A stretch of 32,349 bases of DNA from positions 1 to 32,349 of the forward strand of contig WFXO01000019.1 in the NCBI GenBank assembly GCA_015490555.1, read 5' to 3'. A program made the translations under genes and the position numbers. The stretch is from Caldifarciminota bacterium (GTDB lineage Bacteria > Hydrothermota > Hydrothermia > WGAB01). A model generated the notes under the pieces. The model saw only the letters and a program-made list of their open reading frames with translations, had not been told where the DNA came from and ran no database searches. Positions 7,015-16,073 of this stretch are shown one piece after another (positions within the stretch are counted from its first letter, which is position 1; each line of letters starts with the position of its first letter).

Positions 7015-7089
7015 TGGAGCGGGAGACGGGATTCGAACCCGCGACCCCTACCTTGGCAAGGTAGTGCTCTACCTCTGAGCTACTCCCGC
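7015..7089 (-). tRNA. tRNA-Gly (GCC)
   Basis: The minus strand folds as a full cloverleaf: acceptor GCGGGAG/CTCCCGC, D arm GCTC...GAGC, anticodon stem CTACC/GGTAG around TTGCCAA (anticodon GCC), T loop TTCGAAT, and an encoded 3' CCA (TCCA end). A consensus promoter precedes it. Its 3' end faces the integrase, so it is the likely insertion target. Confidence 0.97.
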
Positions 7090-7101
7090 TTGGGTCCATC
7101 A

Positions 7102-7130
7102 ATTATAACGAGCGCACAGGAACGGTGCAA
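7102..7130 (-). promoter_or_regulatory. Promoter of tRNA-Gly
   Basis: On the minus strand TTGCAC, 17 bp, TATAAT, with the -10 box ending 12 nt before the mature tRNA 5' end. It lies just downstream of the murJ stop, so the tRNA has its own promoter. Confidence 0.88.
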
Positions 7131-7139
7131 ATGCAGGGG

Positions 7140-8642
7140 CTATGGCTTCTTCCGCAACCGTCTCAATAGGGTTTCCAGTTCGGGGATCCGGAGCCAGAGC
7201 CCCAGGCCGACAAACACCCCGAGAAACAGCCCGCCGGAAAGGAGGAGATCGGTCAAGGGTGATTGGGGTCGGACCCAGGCCAGCGGAATGGCGGAGCCGA
7301 GGGTTACGAGGATGAGTCGGATCCCCCACGCCAGGGGCTCTCGGGTCATGGGAAACTCTTTCGCCAGGACCCCGGTCAGGAAGAGGACTTGAGCGGTGCT
7401 GGCCGCCGAGGTGGCCAGGGCCAGGGCTGGAAAGCCCAAAACGGGGGATAAACTCAACGCGATCCCTAAGTTGACCCCCGCTGCCAGCGCAAAAGCGATG
7501 TTGGGGACCCGGATCTCTTTCCGTGCAAAAAAGACGTTCAAGAGGACCCGAGACAGTGCAAAAGGGACAATGTTCAACGCATAGAAGATCAATGCCTGGG
7601 CCGTGTAAAAGACATCGGGGCCACGAAAGGCGCCCCGCTGGTATAGGACTGCCACTAAGGATTCCGCCCGAAGGATGAAGAAAACTGTTACGGGGAAGGT
7701 GAAAAAGAGGGCGCCGCGGACGGCGGACCAGAGTTCTGCGCGCAGGGCTTCTGGTGTATCCACCTGTCGGCTGATCTCTGGAAGGGACACCGCCGAGACC
7801 CCCACGCCAAAGAGGGCAATCGGCAAATGCATCAGTCGGAAGGCATAGTTGAGGTACGAGATGGCCCCTTCTCGCAAAAAAGAGGCGATTAGGGTATTGA
7901 CGAACAGTGTAAACCGGGTGAGGGCTGTGTTCAGCACGACGGGGACAAAGAGTTTTTGAACGCTTCGGATGCCAGGATGTTGGGGCTCCGGCCGGGTCCA
8001 ACGGATCCCCGTTTTCTTGACCGCAGGGACCTGAACAAGGATCTGAAGAAGACCGCCCACCAAAACCCCCACCCCGACGAAAAACAACGCAATCCGAGGT
8101 TCCATCTTTTGCCAGGCCGCGATGCCAATGAAGAGCAGAACGCCCACATTGAAAAACGCCGGTGCCAACGCCGGGATAAAAAAGACCCGAAACGCGTTGA
8201 GGACCCCCATGAGCAGGGCGGAGATGCCGACCAAGACCAGATAAGGAAAGAGTAAGCGGGTCAACTCAACGGTCAACTGGAATTTGACCGGGATACTGCG
8301 GAATCCGTATGCCGTGATGGTGACCCAAATTGGGGCCAGAAGGATGCCGAGGAGGACCATCAGGGTCCCGAACCCCAAGATCCCCCAAAACACGGTTGCG
8401 AACAGGCGTTCAGGCCTTTCGCGTCGTTCCACAGCCTGGACAAAGACCGGAACAAAGGCGGTTTGAATGGCATTCTCGGCCAAAAGGTCTCGGAGGTAAT
8501 TCGGGATCCGGAACGCCACATAGAAGACATCGGAGAACCGACTGGCCCCAAAGAGGAACGCGATCCCGGCCTCGCGAAGGAGCCCTAAGAATCGGCTAAT
8601 GAGTGTAGCGGACGCAAAGGAGAGAACCGACCGATACCGCAC
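7140..8642 (-). CDS. murJ: Lipid II flippase MurJ
   Basis: A 500-residue polytopic membrane protein of the MurJ/MviN group in the MOP exporter superfamily, which flips lipid II across the inner membrane for peptidoglycan synthesis. The N-terminal signature is clear ('SRFLGLLREAGIAFLFGAS', 'DVFYVAFRIPNYLRDLLAE'), with the Arg-rich first-helix motif and 'AIQTAFVPVF' after it. About 13-14 hydrophobic segments follow and the length is normal for the family. The start is GTG at 8642; the promoter at 8650-8678 has its -10 box ending 7 nt before this codon, so the mRNA is predicted to be leaderless. It is transcribed toward tRNA-Gly, 50 bp beyond its end. Confidence 0.95.
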   Translation of the reverse strand: MRYRSVLSFASATLISRFLGLLREAGIAFLFGASRFSDVFYVAFRIPNYLRDLLAENAIQTAFVPVFVQAVERRERPERLFATVFWGILGFGTLMVLLGILLAPIWVTITAYGFRSIPVKFQLTVELTRLLFPYLVLVGISALLMGVLNAFRVFFIPALAPAFFNVGVLLFIGIAAWQKMEPRIALFFVGVGVLVGGLLQILVQVPAVKKTGIRWTRPEPQHPGIRSVQKLFVPVVLNTALTRFTLFVNTLIASFLREGAISYLNYAFRLMHLPIALFGVGVSAVSLPEISRQVDTPEALRAELWSAVRGALFFTFPVTVFFILRAESLVAVLYQRGAFRGPDVFYTAQALIFYALNIVPFALSRVLLNVFFARKEIRVPNIAFALAAGVNLGIALSLSPVLGFPALALATSAASTAQVLFLTGVLAKEFPMTREPLAWGIRLILVTLGSAIPLAWVRPQSPLTDLLLSGGLFLGVFVGLGLWLRIPELETLLRRLRKKP

Positions 8643-8649
8643 AGGCTAA

Positions 8650-8678
8650 AAGATACGCACCCATCCAGAGGAAGTCAA
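8650..8678 (-). promoter_or_regulatory. Promoter of murJ
   Basis: Minus strand TTGACT, 17 bp, TATCTT. The -10 box ends 7 nt before the GTG start of murJ, leaving no room for a Shine-Dalgarno leader. Confidence 0.82.
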
Positions 8679-8933
8679 ATCAAACACCTCAACACCTCCC
8701 ACTTCCCTGCGATCCCCGTGATCTTTACAAAGGGGGAAGGTGGCCTTAAAATAGTCTTTCAAGAAAGCCAAACCGGTTAGCGAATCTATCCAAGGTTGTT
8801 CTTCTTTGCTGCCACAGGTTTCACTTCACTATCAAGGTCTATTGGACTCCACATCGGGGTTGGGGAGTCCTCGGATGCCGGAGAAAAATAGATTTATCGC
8901 CGCCATTAAGGCTACACAAGCATGGACACGGCC

Positions 8934-8962
8934 TTTACATTGGTTAACTTCTCATGTAAAAT
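8934..8962 (+). promoter_or_regulatory. Promoter of the Rrf2 regulator gene
   Basis: TTTACA, 17 bp, TAAAAT. Predicted leader of ~57 nt before the ATG at 9027, which has its own AAAGGAGG site. Confidence 0.82.
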
Positions 8963-8969
8963 TGAGAAG
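8948..8969. promoter_or_regulatory. Operator-like dyad over the -10 box
   Basis: CTTCTCA and TGAGAAG are perfect inverted repeats 8 bp apart, and the 8-bp spacer contains the whole -10 box. Rrf2 proteins bind dyads as dimers, so autorepression by the adjacent regulator is the simple reading. Confidence 0.65.
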
Positions 8970-9026
8970 ACTGGGTGGCTGTGTCCTTAGAATTGGCAAA
9001 GAAATAAATTAAAAGGAGGCTGAATT

Positions 9027-9461
9027 ATGGACATCACAAGGACCACACACTACACACTGCGGACGCTGGTGGAACTGGCCCTCCACAAAGAGGGTGAAGT
9101 GGTCTCCAGTAAAGAGATCTCCGAAAAACAACTGGTCCCGCGGAACTACCTCCCCAAGATTGTCTTGATCCTCGCGACCAAAGGGCTCGTCCGGACCGAG
9201 CGAGGGAAAATGGGCGGTCTTCGTCTGGCCGTAGACCCTTCGAAGATCACCCTTCTGGATGTCTTAGAGGCGGTCGAAGGCCCCCTGACCTTCAACCGTT
9301 GTGGCCTGTATCCGGAAGAGTGTCCCCACGGTCCAGATTGCCCGCTGGGCGCGGCGTGGGACGAGATCCAAGAGAAGTTCGCCGAGTCCCTCCGATCGGT
9401 CACCATTAAGGACTTGGCGGAGCGACTCAAGAAGTTCCGAAAGTCTTCCAAGAAGCGTTAA
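9027..9461 (+). CDS. Rrf2-family transcriptional regulator with Fe-S cysteines
   Basis: A 144-residue Rrf2/IscR-type regulator. The winged-helix domain fills residues 3-80: '[15 protein letters not shown]', '[20 protein letters not shown]' as the HTH, then the wing '[10 protein letters not shown]'. Three cysteines follow in the family's cluster loop, C92, C99 and C105 ('[10 protein letters not shown]', 'GPDCPLG'), with the C-x6-C-x5-C spacing seen in Fe-S-sensing members such as IscR, NsrR and RirA. It probably senses iron, redox state, NO or Fe-S status through a cluster; which one cannot be told. A strong AAAGGAGG site lies 8 nt before the ATG. The promoter carries a dyad over the -10 box. 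No isc, suf or nitrogen-oxide gene is adjacent. Its TAA overlaps the convergent uvrA TAA by 4 bp. Confidence 0.93.
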   Translation: MDITRTTHYTLRTLVELALHKEGEVVSSKEISEKQLVPRNYLPKIVLILATKGLVRTERGKMGGLRLAVDPSKITLLDVLEAVEGPLTFNRCGLYPEECPHGPDCPLGAAWDEIQEKFAESLRSVTIKDLAERLKKFRKSSKKR

Positions 9462-12277
9462 ACCGAGACCCGTTCTCGGTTGAACACCTCCCGCAGGTAG
9501 CGGCCCGTCACGGAGGCCGGGCTCTCGGCCACGGCCTCCGGCGGGCCTTCTGCAACAATTTGCCCGCCTTGATCGCCCCCTTCGGGCCCTAAGTCAATCA
9601 CCCAATCCGCAGATTTGATCACATCCAAGTGGTGCTCAATGACCACCACGGTATTCCCCATATCCACGAGTCGTTGCAGGACCTCAATGAGTTTCTGAAC
9701 ATCGGCAAAGTGGAGCCCCACGGTCGGCTCATCCAGGATGTACAGTGTCCGACCTGTGGCTTTCTTCGAAAGTTCCTTCGCCAGTTTAATCCGTTGGGCC
9801 TCCCCGCCGGACAGAGTGGTCGCGGGCTGCCCGAGTTTGATGTACCCCAACCCCACATCCTGTAACAGCCGCAGATATTTCATGATGTTGGGGATATCCG
9901 CAAACAGTTCCGCCGCGCGGTCCACAGAGAGATCCAGGACCTGTGCAATGTCAAAGCCTTTGAACTTCACCTCCAAGGTCTCCCGGTTGTACCGCTTGCC
10001 TTTACAAACCTCACACGGGATATAGACATCTGGCAGGAACTGCATCTCGATCAGGATGTATCCGCTGCCCTGGCACGCCTCACATCGTCCCCCGCGAACA
10101 TTGAAGGAAAACCGACTTTTCGTATAGCCCCGGATTTTGGACTCCGGCAGTTGTGCAAAGAGTTCCCGGATGTGGGTGAAGACACCGGTATACGTGGCGG
10201 GGTTCGAACGAGGTGTCCGACCGATGGGGGATTGATCAATGTTGATCACCTTATCCAGGTGTTCGACGCCTTCCAGGGCATTATAAGGACCCACGGGGTC
10301 TCGGGAACCATAGAGGGCACGTCGGAGCGCCGGATAAAGGGTGTCCTCGATCAACGAAGACTTTCCCGAGCCGGAGACCCCCGTGATGCACACAAAGAGT
10401 CCTAAGGGGATTCGGACATCAATGTTCTTCAGGTTGTTGGTCCGGACGCCCCGAATCATCAGAAATTTGTCACCGGGCTGGCGTCGCTGTTTAGGGATCG
10501 GGATTTGGAGTTCACCAGACAGGTATTTCCCTGTAAGAGACCGGGGATGGCCTGCGATCGCGTCCGGGGGGCCTTCTGCAACCACTTGTCCTCCATGATC
10601 GCCAGCGCCGGGGCCTAAATCCACCACCCAGTCTGCTGTCCGGATGGTCTGCTCATCATGCTCGACTACAATCACCGTATTGCCGATATCCCGGAGACGC
10701 AATAGCGTTCGGATGAGGCGGTGGGTATCTCGGGGATGGAGCCCGATGGTGGGCTCGTCCAAGATATAAAGGACGCCGGTGAGGCCGGACCCGATCTGGG
10801 TTGCCAAGCGGACCCGCTGGTCCTCTCCGCCGGAAAGGGTCTCCGAGGGCCGGTCTAAGGTCAGATAGCCCACCCCGACATCCAGCAGGAACCGGAGTCG
10901 GGACTGGATCTCCCGAAAGATTTGGCGTGCGATGAGGAACTCCCGCTCGGTGGGATTGAGATGGTCAAAAAAGTCATACGCCTCTTGAATCGACATCTGG
11001 ACGATATCCCAGATCGAGTGGTCTCGGATCTTTACGGCCAGGGCTTCTCGTCGGAGCCGGGCCCCTTTACACACCGGACAGGCCCGTTTGGACATGAACT
11101 GTTCAATCTCTTCCCGGACCCAATCCGACTCTGTCTCCACATACCGTCGCCACAAATGAGGGATGACCCCCTCATAGCCCCAAATCTCCGAATGGGTACC
11201 ATTGGTGTCAAAGGTTCCTTCCTCGTTCCCGTAAAGGACGACATTTCGAAACTCTTCCGGCAAATCTTTCCACGGGGTTGCCAAATCCACGCCGTACCGA
11301 CGGGCCAGGCGATAGAGTTTCCGATACAGCCATTCGTTAGGTTCTCCATAGGGCTTGAGTGCCCCCTCTTCGATGGACAAGGTCGGGTCGGGGACGATGA
11401 GGCTGGGATCGGGCTCCATTTCTACCCCCAGTCCATTACACGCCGGACACGCTCCGTAAGGGGAGTTAAACGAGAACAAGCGAGGTTCCAGTTCAGGCAT
11501 CGAAAATCCACACTTCGGACAGGTCAAAAGTTCGCTAAACAGGACTTCCTCTTCTTGGTCGCCGACCAAGACCTTCACGAACCCTTCGGACTCTTTCAAC
11601 GCTTGCTCTACGGAATCTGCCAGCCGGGACCGGATCCCTTCCCGAATTTTGAGTCGGTCTACTATGATTTCGATGGTGTGGATCTTATAGCGATCCAGGG
11701 TCGGGGGCTCTTCCAGCAAATAGAGTTCTCCATCCACGCGGACACGGAGAAAGCCCTTCTTGCGTAATTTTTCGAACAGGGCCCGATATTCTCCTTTCCG
11801 GCCTCGTATTACGGGGGAAAGGATCTGGATTTTGGTCCCCTCAGGATATCGCAAGAGGGCATCCACGATCTCGTCAAGGGTGGTCTTTTTCAGCACGACC
11901 CCGCAATCGGGGCAATGGGGGACGCCGATCCGTGCAAAGAGGAGCCGCAGATAGTCATAGATCTCGGTTACGGTCGCAACCGTAGACCGCGGGTTTTTGG
12001 AAGCCTTGCGCCGTTCGATGGCAATGGCAGGAGAAAGGCCCTCGATGTAATCCACATCGGGCTTTTCCATTAAGCCCAGGAACTGGCGGGCATAGGCCGA
12101 AAGGGATTCCACATACCGGCGCTGACCTTCGGCATAAAGGGTATCAAAGGCCAGGGAAGACTTTCCGGAGCCAGAGATTCCTGTAATGACCACAAACTTC
12201 TCCTTCGGAATCTCGACATGGAGATTCTTGAGGTTGTGGACCCGTGCACCGTGAACAACGATCTTCTTGGGGGCCAT
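9458..12277 (-). CDS. uvrA: Excinuclease ABC subunit A (UvrA)
   Basis: Damage-sensing ATPase of nucleotide excision repair. From ATG 12277 it is 939 residues, normal for UvrA. The first ABC module has Walker A 'GISGSGKSS' near residue 33, followed by '[20 protein letters not shown]'. The UvrB-binding region carries 'CPDCGVVL', and zinc modules 'CPKCG...CPACNG' and 'CPVCKGARL' follow. The second module has 'GVSGSGKSS', 'CEACQGSG...CEVCKGKR', the signature '[15 protein letters not shown]' and '[13 protein letters not shown]'. The first signature reads LSGGEDQR (Asp for the usual Ala). The track's TTG start adds 15 residues that overlap a TTGAAG-17-TATGCT promoter, so the '[16 protein letters not shown]' start is better; the -10 box ends 9 nt before it. 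It lies 47 bp after the CDF gene. Confidence 0.97.
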   Translation of the reverse strand: MAPKKIVVHGARVHNLKNLHVEIPKEKFVVITGISGSGKSSLAFDTLYAEGQRRYVESLSAYARQFLGLMEKPDVDYIEGLSPAIAIERRKASKNPRSTVATVTEIYDYLRLLFARIGVPHCPDCGVVLKKTTLDEIVDALLRYPEGTKIQILSPVIRGRKGEYRALFEKLRKKGFLRVRVDGELYLLEEPPTLDRYKIHTIEIIVDRLKIREGIRSRLADSVEQALKESEGFVKVLVGDQEEEVLFSELLTCPKCGFSMPELEPRLFSFNSPYGACPACNGLGVEMEPDPSLIVPDPTLSIEEGALKPYGEPNEWLYRKLYRLARRYGVDLATPWKDLPEEFRNVVLYGNEEGTFDTNGTHSEIWGYEGVIPHLWRRYVETESDWVREEIEQFMSKRACPVCKGARLRREALAVKIRDHSIWDIVQMSIQEAYDFFDHLNPTEREFLIARQIFREIQSRLRFLLDVGVGYLTLDRPSETLSGGEDQRVRLATQIGSGLTGVLYILDEPTIGLHPRDTHRLIRTLLRLRDIGNTVIVVEHDEQTIRTADWVVDLGPGAGDHGGQVVAEGPPDAIAGHPRSLTGKYLSGELQIPIPKQRRQPGDKFLMIRGVRTNNLKNIDVRIPLGLFVCITGVSGSGKSSLIEDTLYPALRRALYGSRDPVGPYNALEGVEHLDKVINIDQSPIGRTPRSNPATYTGVFTHIRELFAQLPESKIRGYTKSRFSFNVRGGRCEACQGSGYILIEMQFLPDVYIPCEVCKGKRYNRETLEVKFKGFDIAQVLDLSVDRAAELFADIPNIMKYLRLLQDVGLGYIKLGQPATTLSGGEAQRIKLAKELSKKATGRTLYILDEPTVGLHFADVQKLIEVLQRLVDMGNTVVVIEHHLDVIKSADWVIDLGPEGGDQGGQIVAEGPPEAVAESPASVTGRYLREVFNRERVSV

Positions 12278-12286
12278 AGGCCTAAT

Positions 12287-12315
12287 AGCATACGCATCCC
12301 CCTCCTCCGCTTCAA
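12287..12315 (-). promoter_or_regulatory. Promoter of uvrA
   Basis: Minus strand TTGAAG, 17 bp, TATGCT, ending 9 nt before the ATG at 12277. It is contained in the 47-bp gap after the CDF gene plus the last few CDF-proximal bases. It predicts a leaderless uvrA mRNA. Confidence 0.65.
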
Positions 12316-12324
12316 TGGGCAAAA

Positions 12325-13239
12325 TCAGGAAGGATCTTCCGACACTGAGTCCTCTTCTATCCAGGGCTCGATGTGGGCGGTGACTTTGCCTTTGATATGG
12401 CGATTCACTTCCTTTTCCAACTGGGTGACGAGGTCATGGGCCTCACGGAGGGTCATCTCCGGACTCGCCTCGACATGGAGGATGACTTCAATATGCTGAC
12501 CATAGCGATGGATTTCGATGTCGTGCACATTGTTTAAGCCCGGGATCTCTTCTGCAACTTGGTGGACCAGATCCTCGAGTTCCTTGGGCACCGGCTCCCC
12601 GAGGAGGGGAGATCCGATCTCCCGGACCAGCCGGTAGGCGGTCCAGAGGATATAGCCCGCGATGCCGAAGCCCAGGAGCCCATCCATCCAGGGGAAAGAT
12701 CCTTGTGCCAAGAGCCCGATTCCTACAGCATACGAGGTCCATGCATCGGACCGATGGTGGAATGCATCGCTTTTGAGGCCAGGGGAATCCAAGGATTCTC
12801 CAAATCGGAGGGACAGGAGGGTCATCCCTTCCTTTATCAGGCCGGTGGACAGGACGATCAGGATCGCCCAGATGGGGATGGCCTGGGCCTCAGGATGGAG
12901 GATTCGGGTAAACGCCTTGACCAGGAACTCCAAGCCCACAATGCCCAAAATGACGGCAATCGCAAAACCGGAAAGGAATTCGGCCCGGCCATGGCCAAAG
13001 GGGTGCTCAGGGTCTGCCGGTTTCATCGCCATGCGAGCCCCCAGATAGACCAAAAAGGTGGTCAGGGCATCACTCAGGCTGTGAAAGGCATCGGCTTTTA
13101 AGGCAACTGAGAGGAGAAGATCCCCCAAGACCCACTTCACACCCCCAATGAAAAGGTTGGCCAAAAGGATGATCGTGGCAACCTGCCGGACTTTCCGGAG
13201 GCGTTGGCGTTCCGAGTGTGTTGGAGAGGAGGGGACCAT
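12325..13239 (-). CDS. Cation diffusion facilitator (CDF) family metal efflux protein
   Basis: A 304-residue inner-membrane metal/proton antiporter that exports divalent metals such as Zn, Fe, Mn, Co or Cd. Six membrane segments are visible between ~15 and 215. The transport-site motifs are present: '[15 protein letters not shown]' in TM2 and '[15 protein letters not shown]' in TM5, plus '[14 protein letters not shown]' in the loop between TM2 and TM3. The C-terminal domain (~220-300, '[24 protein letters not shown]') is the usual ferredoxin-like dimer domain. The ATG lies 3 bp after the plsY stop, so the two are cotranscribed. The HxxxD/HxxxD-type pattern suggests a FieF-like member, but the substrate cannot be set from sequence alone. 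Confidence 0.95.
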   Translation of the reverse strand: MVPSSPTHSERQRLRKVRQVATIILLANLFIGGVKWVLGDLLLSVALKADAFHSLSDALTTFLVYLGARMAMKPADPEHPFGHGRAEFLSGFAIAVILGIVGLEFLVKAFTRILHPEAQAIPIWAILIVLSTGLIKEGMTLLSLRFGESLDSPGLKSDAFHHRSDAWTSYAVGIGLLAQGSFPWMDGLLGFGIAGYILWTAYRLVREIGSPLLGEPVPKELEDLVHQVAEEIPGLNNVHDIEIHRYGQHIEVILHVEASPEMTLREAHDLVTQLEKEVNRHIKGKVTAHIEPWIEEDSVSEDPS

Positions 13240-13242
13240 CCG

Positions 13243-13896
13243 TCAAACAACGAGATCGAGTTTCTTTTTGACGTCTGTATCGAACAGGAGCCGATTCCAC
13301 AGGGTCGGCCAGAATGGGCGTCCGGCTTTCAGATCCTGGGGGAACGGATAGATCCGCTTCAGTAGCACAACCCCCAGGGCGGAAAGGGTCAATCCCTGGG
13401 CCCAGGGGGCTCCCCCACAGAGGGGGCAGAAAAACGCAAGGAGCACCGCGGTCACGAGGGCCAGCAGGACCCCCAAGGCGTTCTCCTTCAGGACCGTAAA
13501 AATCAAAACCACAATCAAAGACAACAGGGTGATTTTCGGAATCATCACGAGGAAGAGTCCCAATGTCACAGAGATCCCTCGTCCCCCTTGGAACTTGAGG
13601 TAGACCGACCAGTTATGGCCCACAATGGCGGCGATGCCCCCTACCACCTGTTCGTTCAGTGAGAATCCCCAGGCGCGAAGGAGAAACACCACCACGATCG
13701 CCTTGGAGATATCCAGGAGCCCGCTGAGGATGCCATAGGGCACCCCTACGCTACGGGCCACATTCGAGCCCCCTACATTGCCGGTCCCGACTTTGCGGAT
13801 ATCAATCCCCTTGACCCAGCGGGGGATCAAGTATGAAAAGGGGATCGATCCGAGGAGATACCCGAAAAGGGCTATCCAGAGAGATTGTGGGTACAT
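13243..13896 (-). CDS. plsY: Acyl-phosphate glycerol-3-phosphate acyltransferase PlsY
   Basis: Membrane enzyme that moves the acyl group from acyl-phosphate to glycerol-3-phosphate, the first step of phospholipid synthesis. About 217 residues from ATG 13896. The family motifs are clear: 'GYLLGSIPFSYLI' in the first helix, the glycerol-3-phosphate site 'RKVGTGNVGGSNVARSVG', and the Gly-rich third motif 'HNWSVYLKFQGGRGISVTLG'. Five or so hydrophobic helices are present. The track's upstream TTG would add three residues. The start lies inside the 3' end of the dksA-like gene (25-bp overlap), which points to a coupled dksA-like/plsY/CDF operon. No plsX is next to it. Confidence 0.96.
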   Translation of the reverse strand: MYPQSLWIALFGYLLGSIPFSYLIPRWVKGIDIRKVGTGNVGGSNVARSVGVPYGILSGLLDISKAIVVVFLLRAWGFSLNEQVVGGIAAIVGHNWSVYLKFQGGRGISVTLGLFLVMIPKITLLSLIVVLIFTVLKENALGVLLALVTAVLLAFFCPLCGGAPWAQGLTLSALGVVLLKRIYPFPQDLKAGRPFWPTLWNRLLFDTDVKKKLDLVV

Positions 13897-14216
13897 CGTG
13901 AGCAAAGATTCGTCCAGGGTAAAATTTCCAGTCGTTCCGATTCGATTTCTTGTCCGCAGACCTCACAGATGCCATAGGTTCCGTCATCAATCCGTTCTAA
14001 GGCTTTGTCAATTGCGCGGAGCAATTCAATTTCACGATCCGCCAGTTTGGCCATCAGGTCTTCCGTAAGGGTAAAGTTGGCCCAGTCTTCACGGTCCATA
14101 GGTTCCTGCGTGCTCTCTCCTAAACGGTCCTCATCCTCTTTGCTTCGGATGAGATAGGAGAGGATCTCTTCCTTCTTCGTAATCAGGAGTTTGCGAAACT
14201 TCTTTCGGTCTGTCAT
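13872..14216 (-). CDS. DksA/TraR-family zinc-finger protein
   Basis: A 114-residue protein with the DksA/TraR layout: a helical hairpin (about 1-75) then a four-Cys zinc finger, C84-x2-C87...C105-x2-C108 ('GICEVCGQEI', 'LCSRCTHN'). The coiled-coil tip region contains 'DREDWA', matching the DxxDxA motif that lets DksA act in the RNA polymerase secondary channel with ppGpp. A role in transcription control by stringent response is likely but not proven. The start is ATG 14216 ('MTDRKKFRKLL'), not the track's TTG; a TTGCAT-18-TATCAT promoter ends 8 nt before it. It heads the operon with plsY, CDF and perhaps uvrA. Confidence 0.9.
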   Translation of the reverse strand: MTDRKKFRKLLITKKEEILSYLIRSKEDEDRLGESTQEPMDREDWANFTLTEDLMAKLADREIELLRAIDKALERIDDGTYGICEVCGQEIESERLEILPWTNLCSRCTHNLSG

Positions 14217-14224
14217 GGAGGCAT

Positions 14225-14254
14225 ATGATAACGGCAACCGAAAGTTTGATGCAA
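14225..14254 (-). promoter_or_regulatory. Promoter of the dksA-like/plsY/CDF operon
   Basis: Minus strand TTGCAT, 18 bp, TATCAT, ending 8 nt before the ATG at 14216. Again too close for a leader with a Shine-Dalgarno site. Confidence 0.7.
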
Positions 14255-14312
14255 GACAGCCTTATTTATGAAAGCCCAGACGGCAGGGTCGGGGAAACCC
14301 CAGGTTTCTGCC

Positions 14313-14341
14313 TTGACTCACGAAGGGGGACCCCATAGGAT
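14313..14341 (+). promoter_or_regulatory. Promoter of the lamin-tail/ksgA unit
   Basis: TTGACT, 17 bp, TAGGAT. It lies downstream of the track's ATG at 14268 and ~52 bp upstream of ATG 14394, which supports the later start. Confidence 0.72.
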
Positions 14342-14393
14342 TTCGGCACACGACGGGAGGACCCTTCGGGGATCCGCACAAAACGGGGTGTGT

Positions 14394-16070
14394 ATGATCG
14401 GTATCCAACTCGGCATCCTGAGCCTTTGGCTCCTCTCTCAATCCCTTGTCTTGAACGAGGTCTACCCCAATCCCCCGGGCCCGGAATCCGGCAGTGGCTC
14501 CCCGGGAGACCGCTTCGAATGGATTGAACTTTACAATCCCACCGCCTCGCCCCTTTCCATCTCCGGCATCTGGCTCAGTGACGGGGATGAGGTAGACTCC
14601 CTGGTTCCTGTTGAAGACTCCATGTACCTTCAGGTTTTTCCAGGGGTCCGAATCGCGACAGACACCCTTCCGCCCCAGAGCTTTGCACTCATACTGGACC
14701 GTGAGTTTTTAGGAACCGGGGATTCCGCATACCCGATCCAAATCCCGCCCCAAACCGTTCTGTTGACAACCTCAGATACCGACTTAGGGAACGGGCTCAG
14801 CAACTCGGACCCCCTGATCCTCCTTTCACCAACCGGGGACACTCTGGATGTCTATGGCACGCCTGAAAACCCCGAAGATTCGCTCCCCTTGAATCCCGAG
14901 GATGGGGTCTCGGTGGAACGGGTCTCCTGGCAGACCGGGGATATTTGGACCAATTGGCGGTTCTCCCGATGGGGGGCCTCCCCAGGCCGAACCAACTCCT
15001 GGTCCCTGGAGAACGACCTGGGGTGGGTCCCGGAGTCCCTCACCATTTTCCCTGCACTTCCCTCCTCGGTGGATTCCCTGATCCTGCGATGCTTTCTGAT
15101 GAATTACGGCCGGTCCACGGTCCCGTCCTTTGAGATCGATCTTTCGTGGGGACCTTTCTCGGATCATCGGGTTCTCTCCATGTCTCTGGAGCCGGACGAA
15201 GGAGTGGCCCTGGAGTTCCGGGGGCCTCCCTTGCCGGAAGGGCTCCAGACCATTATCGTATCCCTCGCCACCCAGGATGAAGACTCAACAGACGATCGCG
15301 TCTCACGGTCTCTTTATGTCGGTCTGGCACCCGTTGTGATCAACGAGATCATGTACAACTCGGACCTCGAGTGGATTGAACTCTTTAACCGCTCTTCGGA
15401 ATCGGTAGACCTTGCAGGCTTTGTCCTTGTGGATTCTGCGGGTGGACGTTCCGGCCCTTTTCCAGACAGCACCCTGGCCCCCAATACCTACCTTGTCATT
15501 GCCGGTTCTGAGGCTTTCGGTGACCGGTTCCCGGGCGTTCCCTTCCTGGTGCCCCCAGACGGTCTACCGACCCTGAACAACACGTTTGAAACCCTGTTCC
15601 TGGAGGATGCGAACGGAACCCTTTGGGACCGAGTGTTCTATCGTTCTTCCTATGGGGGAGGGCCGGAGGTCTCCCTGGAACGGGTCTCTCCCGAACTGCC
15701 GTCTTCTCTTGCCTCCAACTGGGCTTCTTGTCAGGACCCCACGGGCTCCACCCCCGGTCGCCAAAATTCGGTCTACCTCAACCTCGACACTACCCCTCGG
15801 ACCTTCACCCTCTCCCCAAAAGCCGTACACCCTGGAGAGCCCATCCTTCTGACGTACGACTTAGGGGTTCCCACGGTAGACATCGAGGTCATGGTCTTCG
15901 ACCTACGCGGTCGACTGATTGCACACCCTCTAAACCAACAAGGTCTGCCGGGGGCAGGACAGGTCCTCTGGAACGCACCCGATCTTCCGGGCCTGTACAT
16001 CGTGTACCTGGATGCACGGTCGGGGCCCCATCGGTTTCGAAAGAAAAAGACCTTTGTAGTGATGCCTTAA
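14394..16070 (+). CDS. Secreted protein with two lamin-tail domains and a C-terminal FlgD/type IX-like domain
   Basis: From ATG 14394 the product is 558 residues and starts with a signal peptide ('MIGIQLGILSLWLLSQS'). It is followed directly by a lamin-tail domain ('VLNEVYPNP', 'FEWIELYNPTASPLSISGIWL') at ~18-180. A beta-rich CARDB/Ig-like stretch comes next (~190-320), then a second lamin-tail domain ('VVINEIMYNSDLEWIELFNRS') at ~330-480. The end is an Ig-like FlgD or type IX sorting-type domain ('VMVFDLRGRLIAHP', 'GLYIVYLDARSG'). Lamin-tail proteins of this type are extracellular or surface bound; no catalytic motif is seen. The track's start at 14268 lies before the promoter and would bury the signal peptide behind 42 unlikely residues. 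ksgA follows after 3 bp. Confidence 0.88.
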   Translation: MIGIQLGILSLWLLSQSLVLNEVYPNPPGPESGSGSPGDRFEWIELYNPTASPLSISGIWLSDGDEVDSLVPVEDSMYLQVFPGVRIATDTLPPQSFALILDREFLGTGDSAYPIQIPPQTVLLTTSDTDLGNGLSNSDPLILLSPTGDTLDVYGTPENPEDSLPLNPEDGVSVERVSWQTGDIWTNWRFSRWGASPGRTNSWSLENDLGWVPESLTIFPALPSSVDSLILRCFLMNYGRSTVPSFEIDLSWGPFSDHRVLSMSLEPDEGVALEFRGPPLPEGLQTIIVSLATQDEDSTDDRVSRSLYVGLAPVVINEIMYNSDLEWIELFNRSSESVDLAGFVLVDSAGGRSGPFPDSTLAPNTYLVIAGSEAFGDRFPGVPFLVPPDGLPTLNNTFETLFLEDANGTLWDRVFYRSSYGGGPEVSLERVSPELPSSLASNWASCQDPTGSTPGRQNSVYLNLDTTPRTFTLSPKAVHPGEPILLTYDLGVPTVDIEVMVFDLRGRLIAHPLNQQGLPGAGQVLWNAPDLPGLYIVYLDARSGPHRFRKKKTFVVMP

Positions 16071-16073
16071 GAC

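Larger units (their letters stand above)
8643..9026. other. Intergenic region between murJ and the Rrf2 gene
   Basis: A 384-bp divergent gap. It holds the murJ promoter (8650-8678) and the Rrf2 promoter with its operator-like dyad (8934-8969). An imperfect hairpin near 8698-8741 (cca-cttccc pairing with gggaaggtgg) and a 7-bp stem GGACTCC/GGAGTCC at 8844-8870 lie between them. Neither hairpin has a T-tract. I see no gene or recognised ncRNA. Confidence 0.6.

Noticed and set aside
7099-8001. 300-aa minus-strand ORF
   Set aside because: Shadow of murJ in another frame, rich in Pro, Arg and Gly, with no motif.
10922-11767. 281-aa plus-strand ORF
   Set aside because: Antisense shadow of uvrA.
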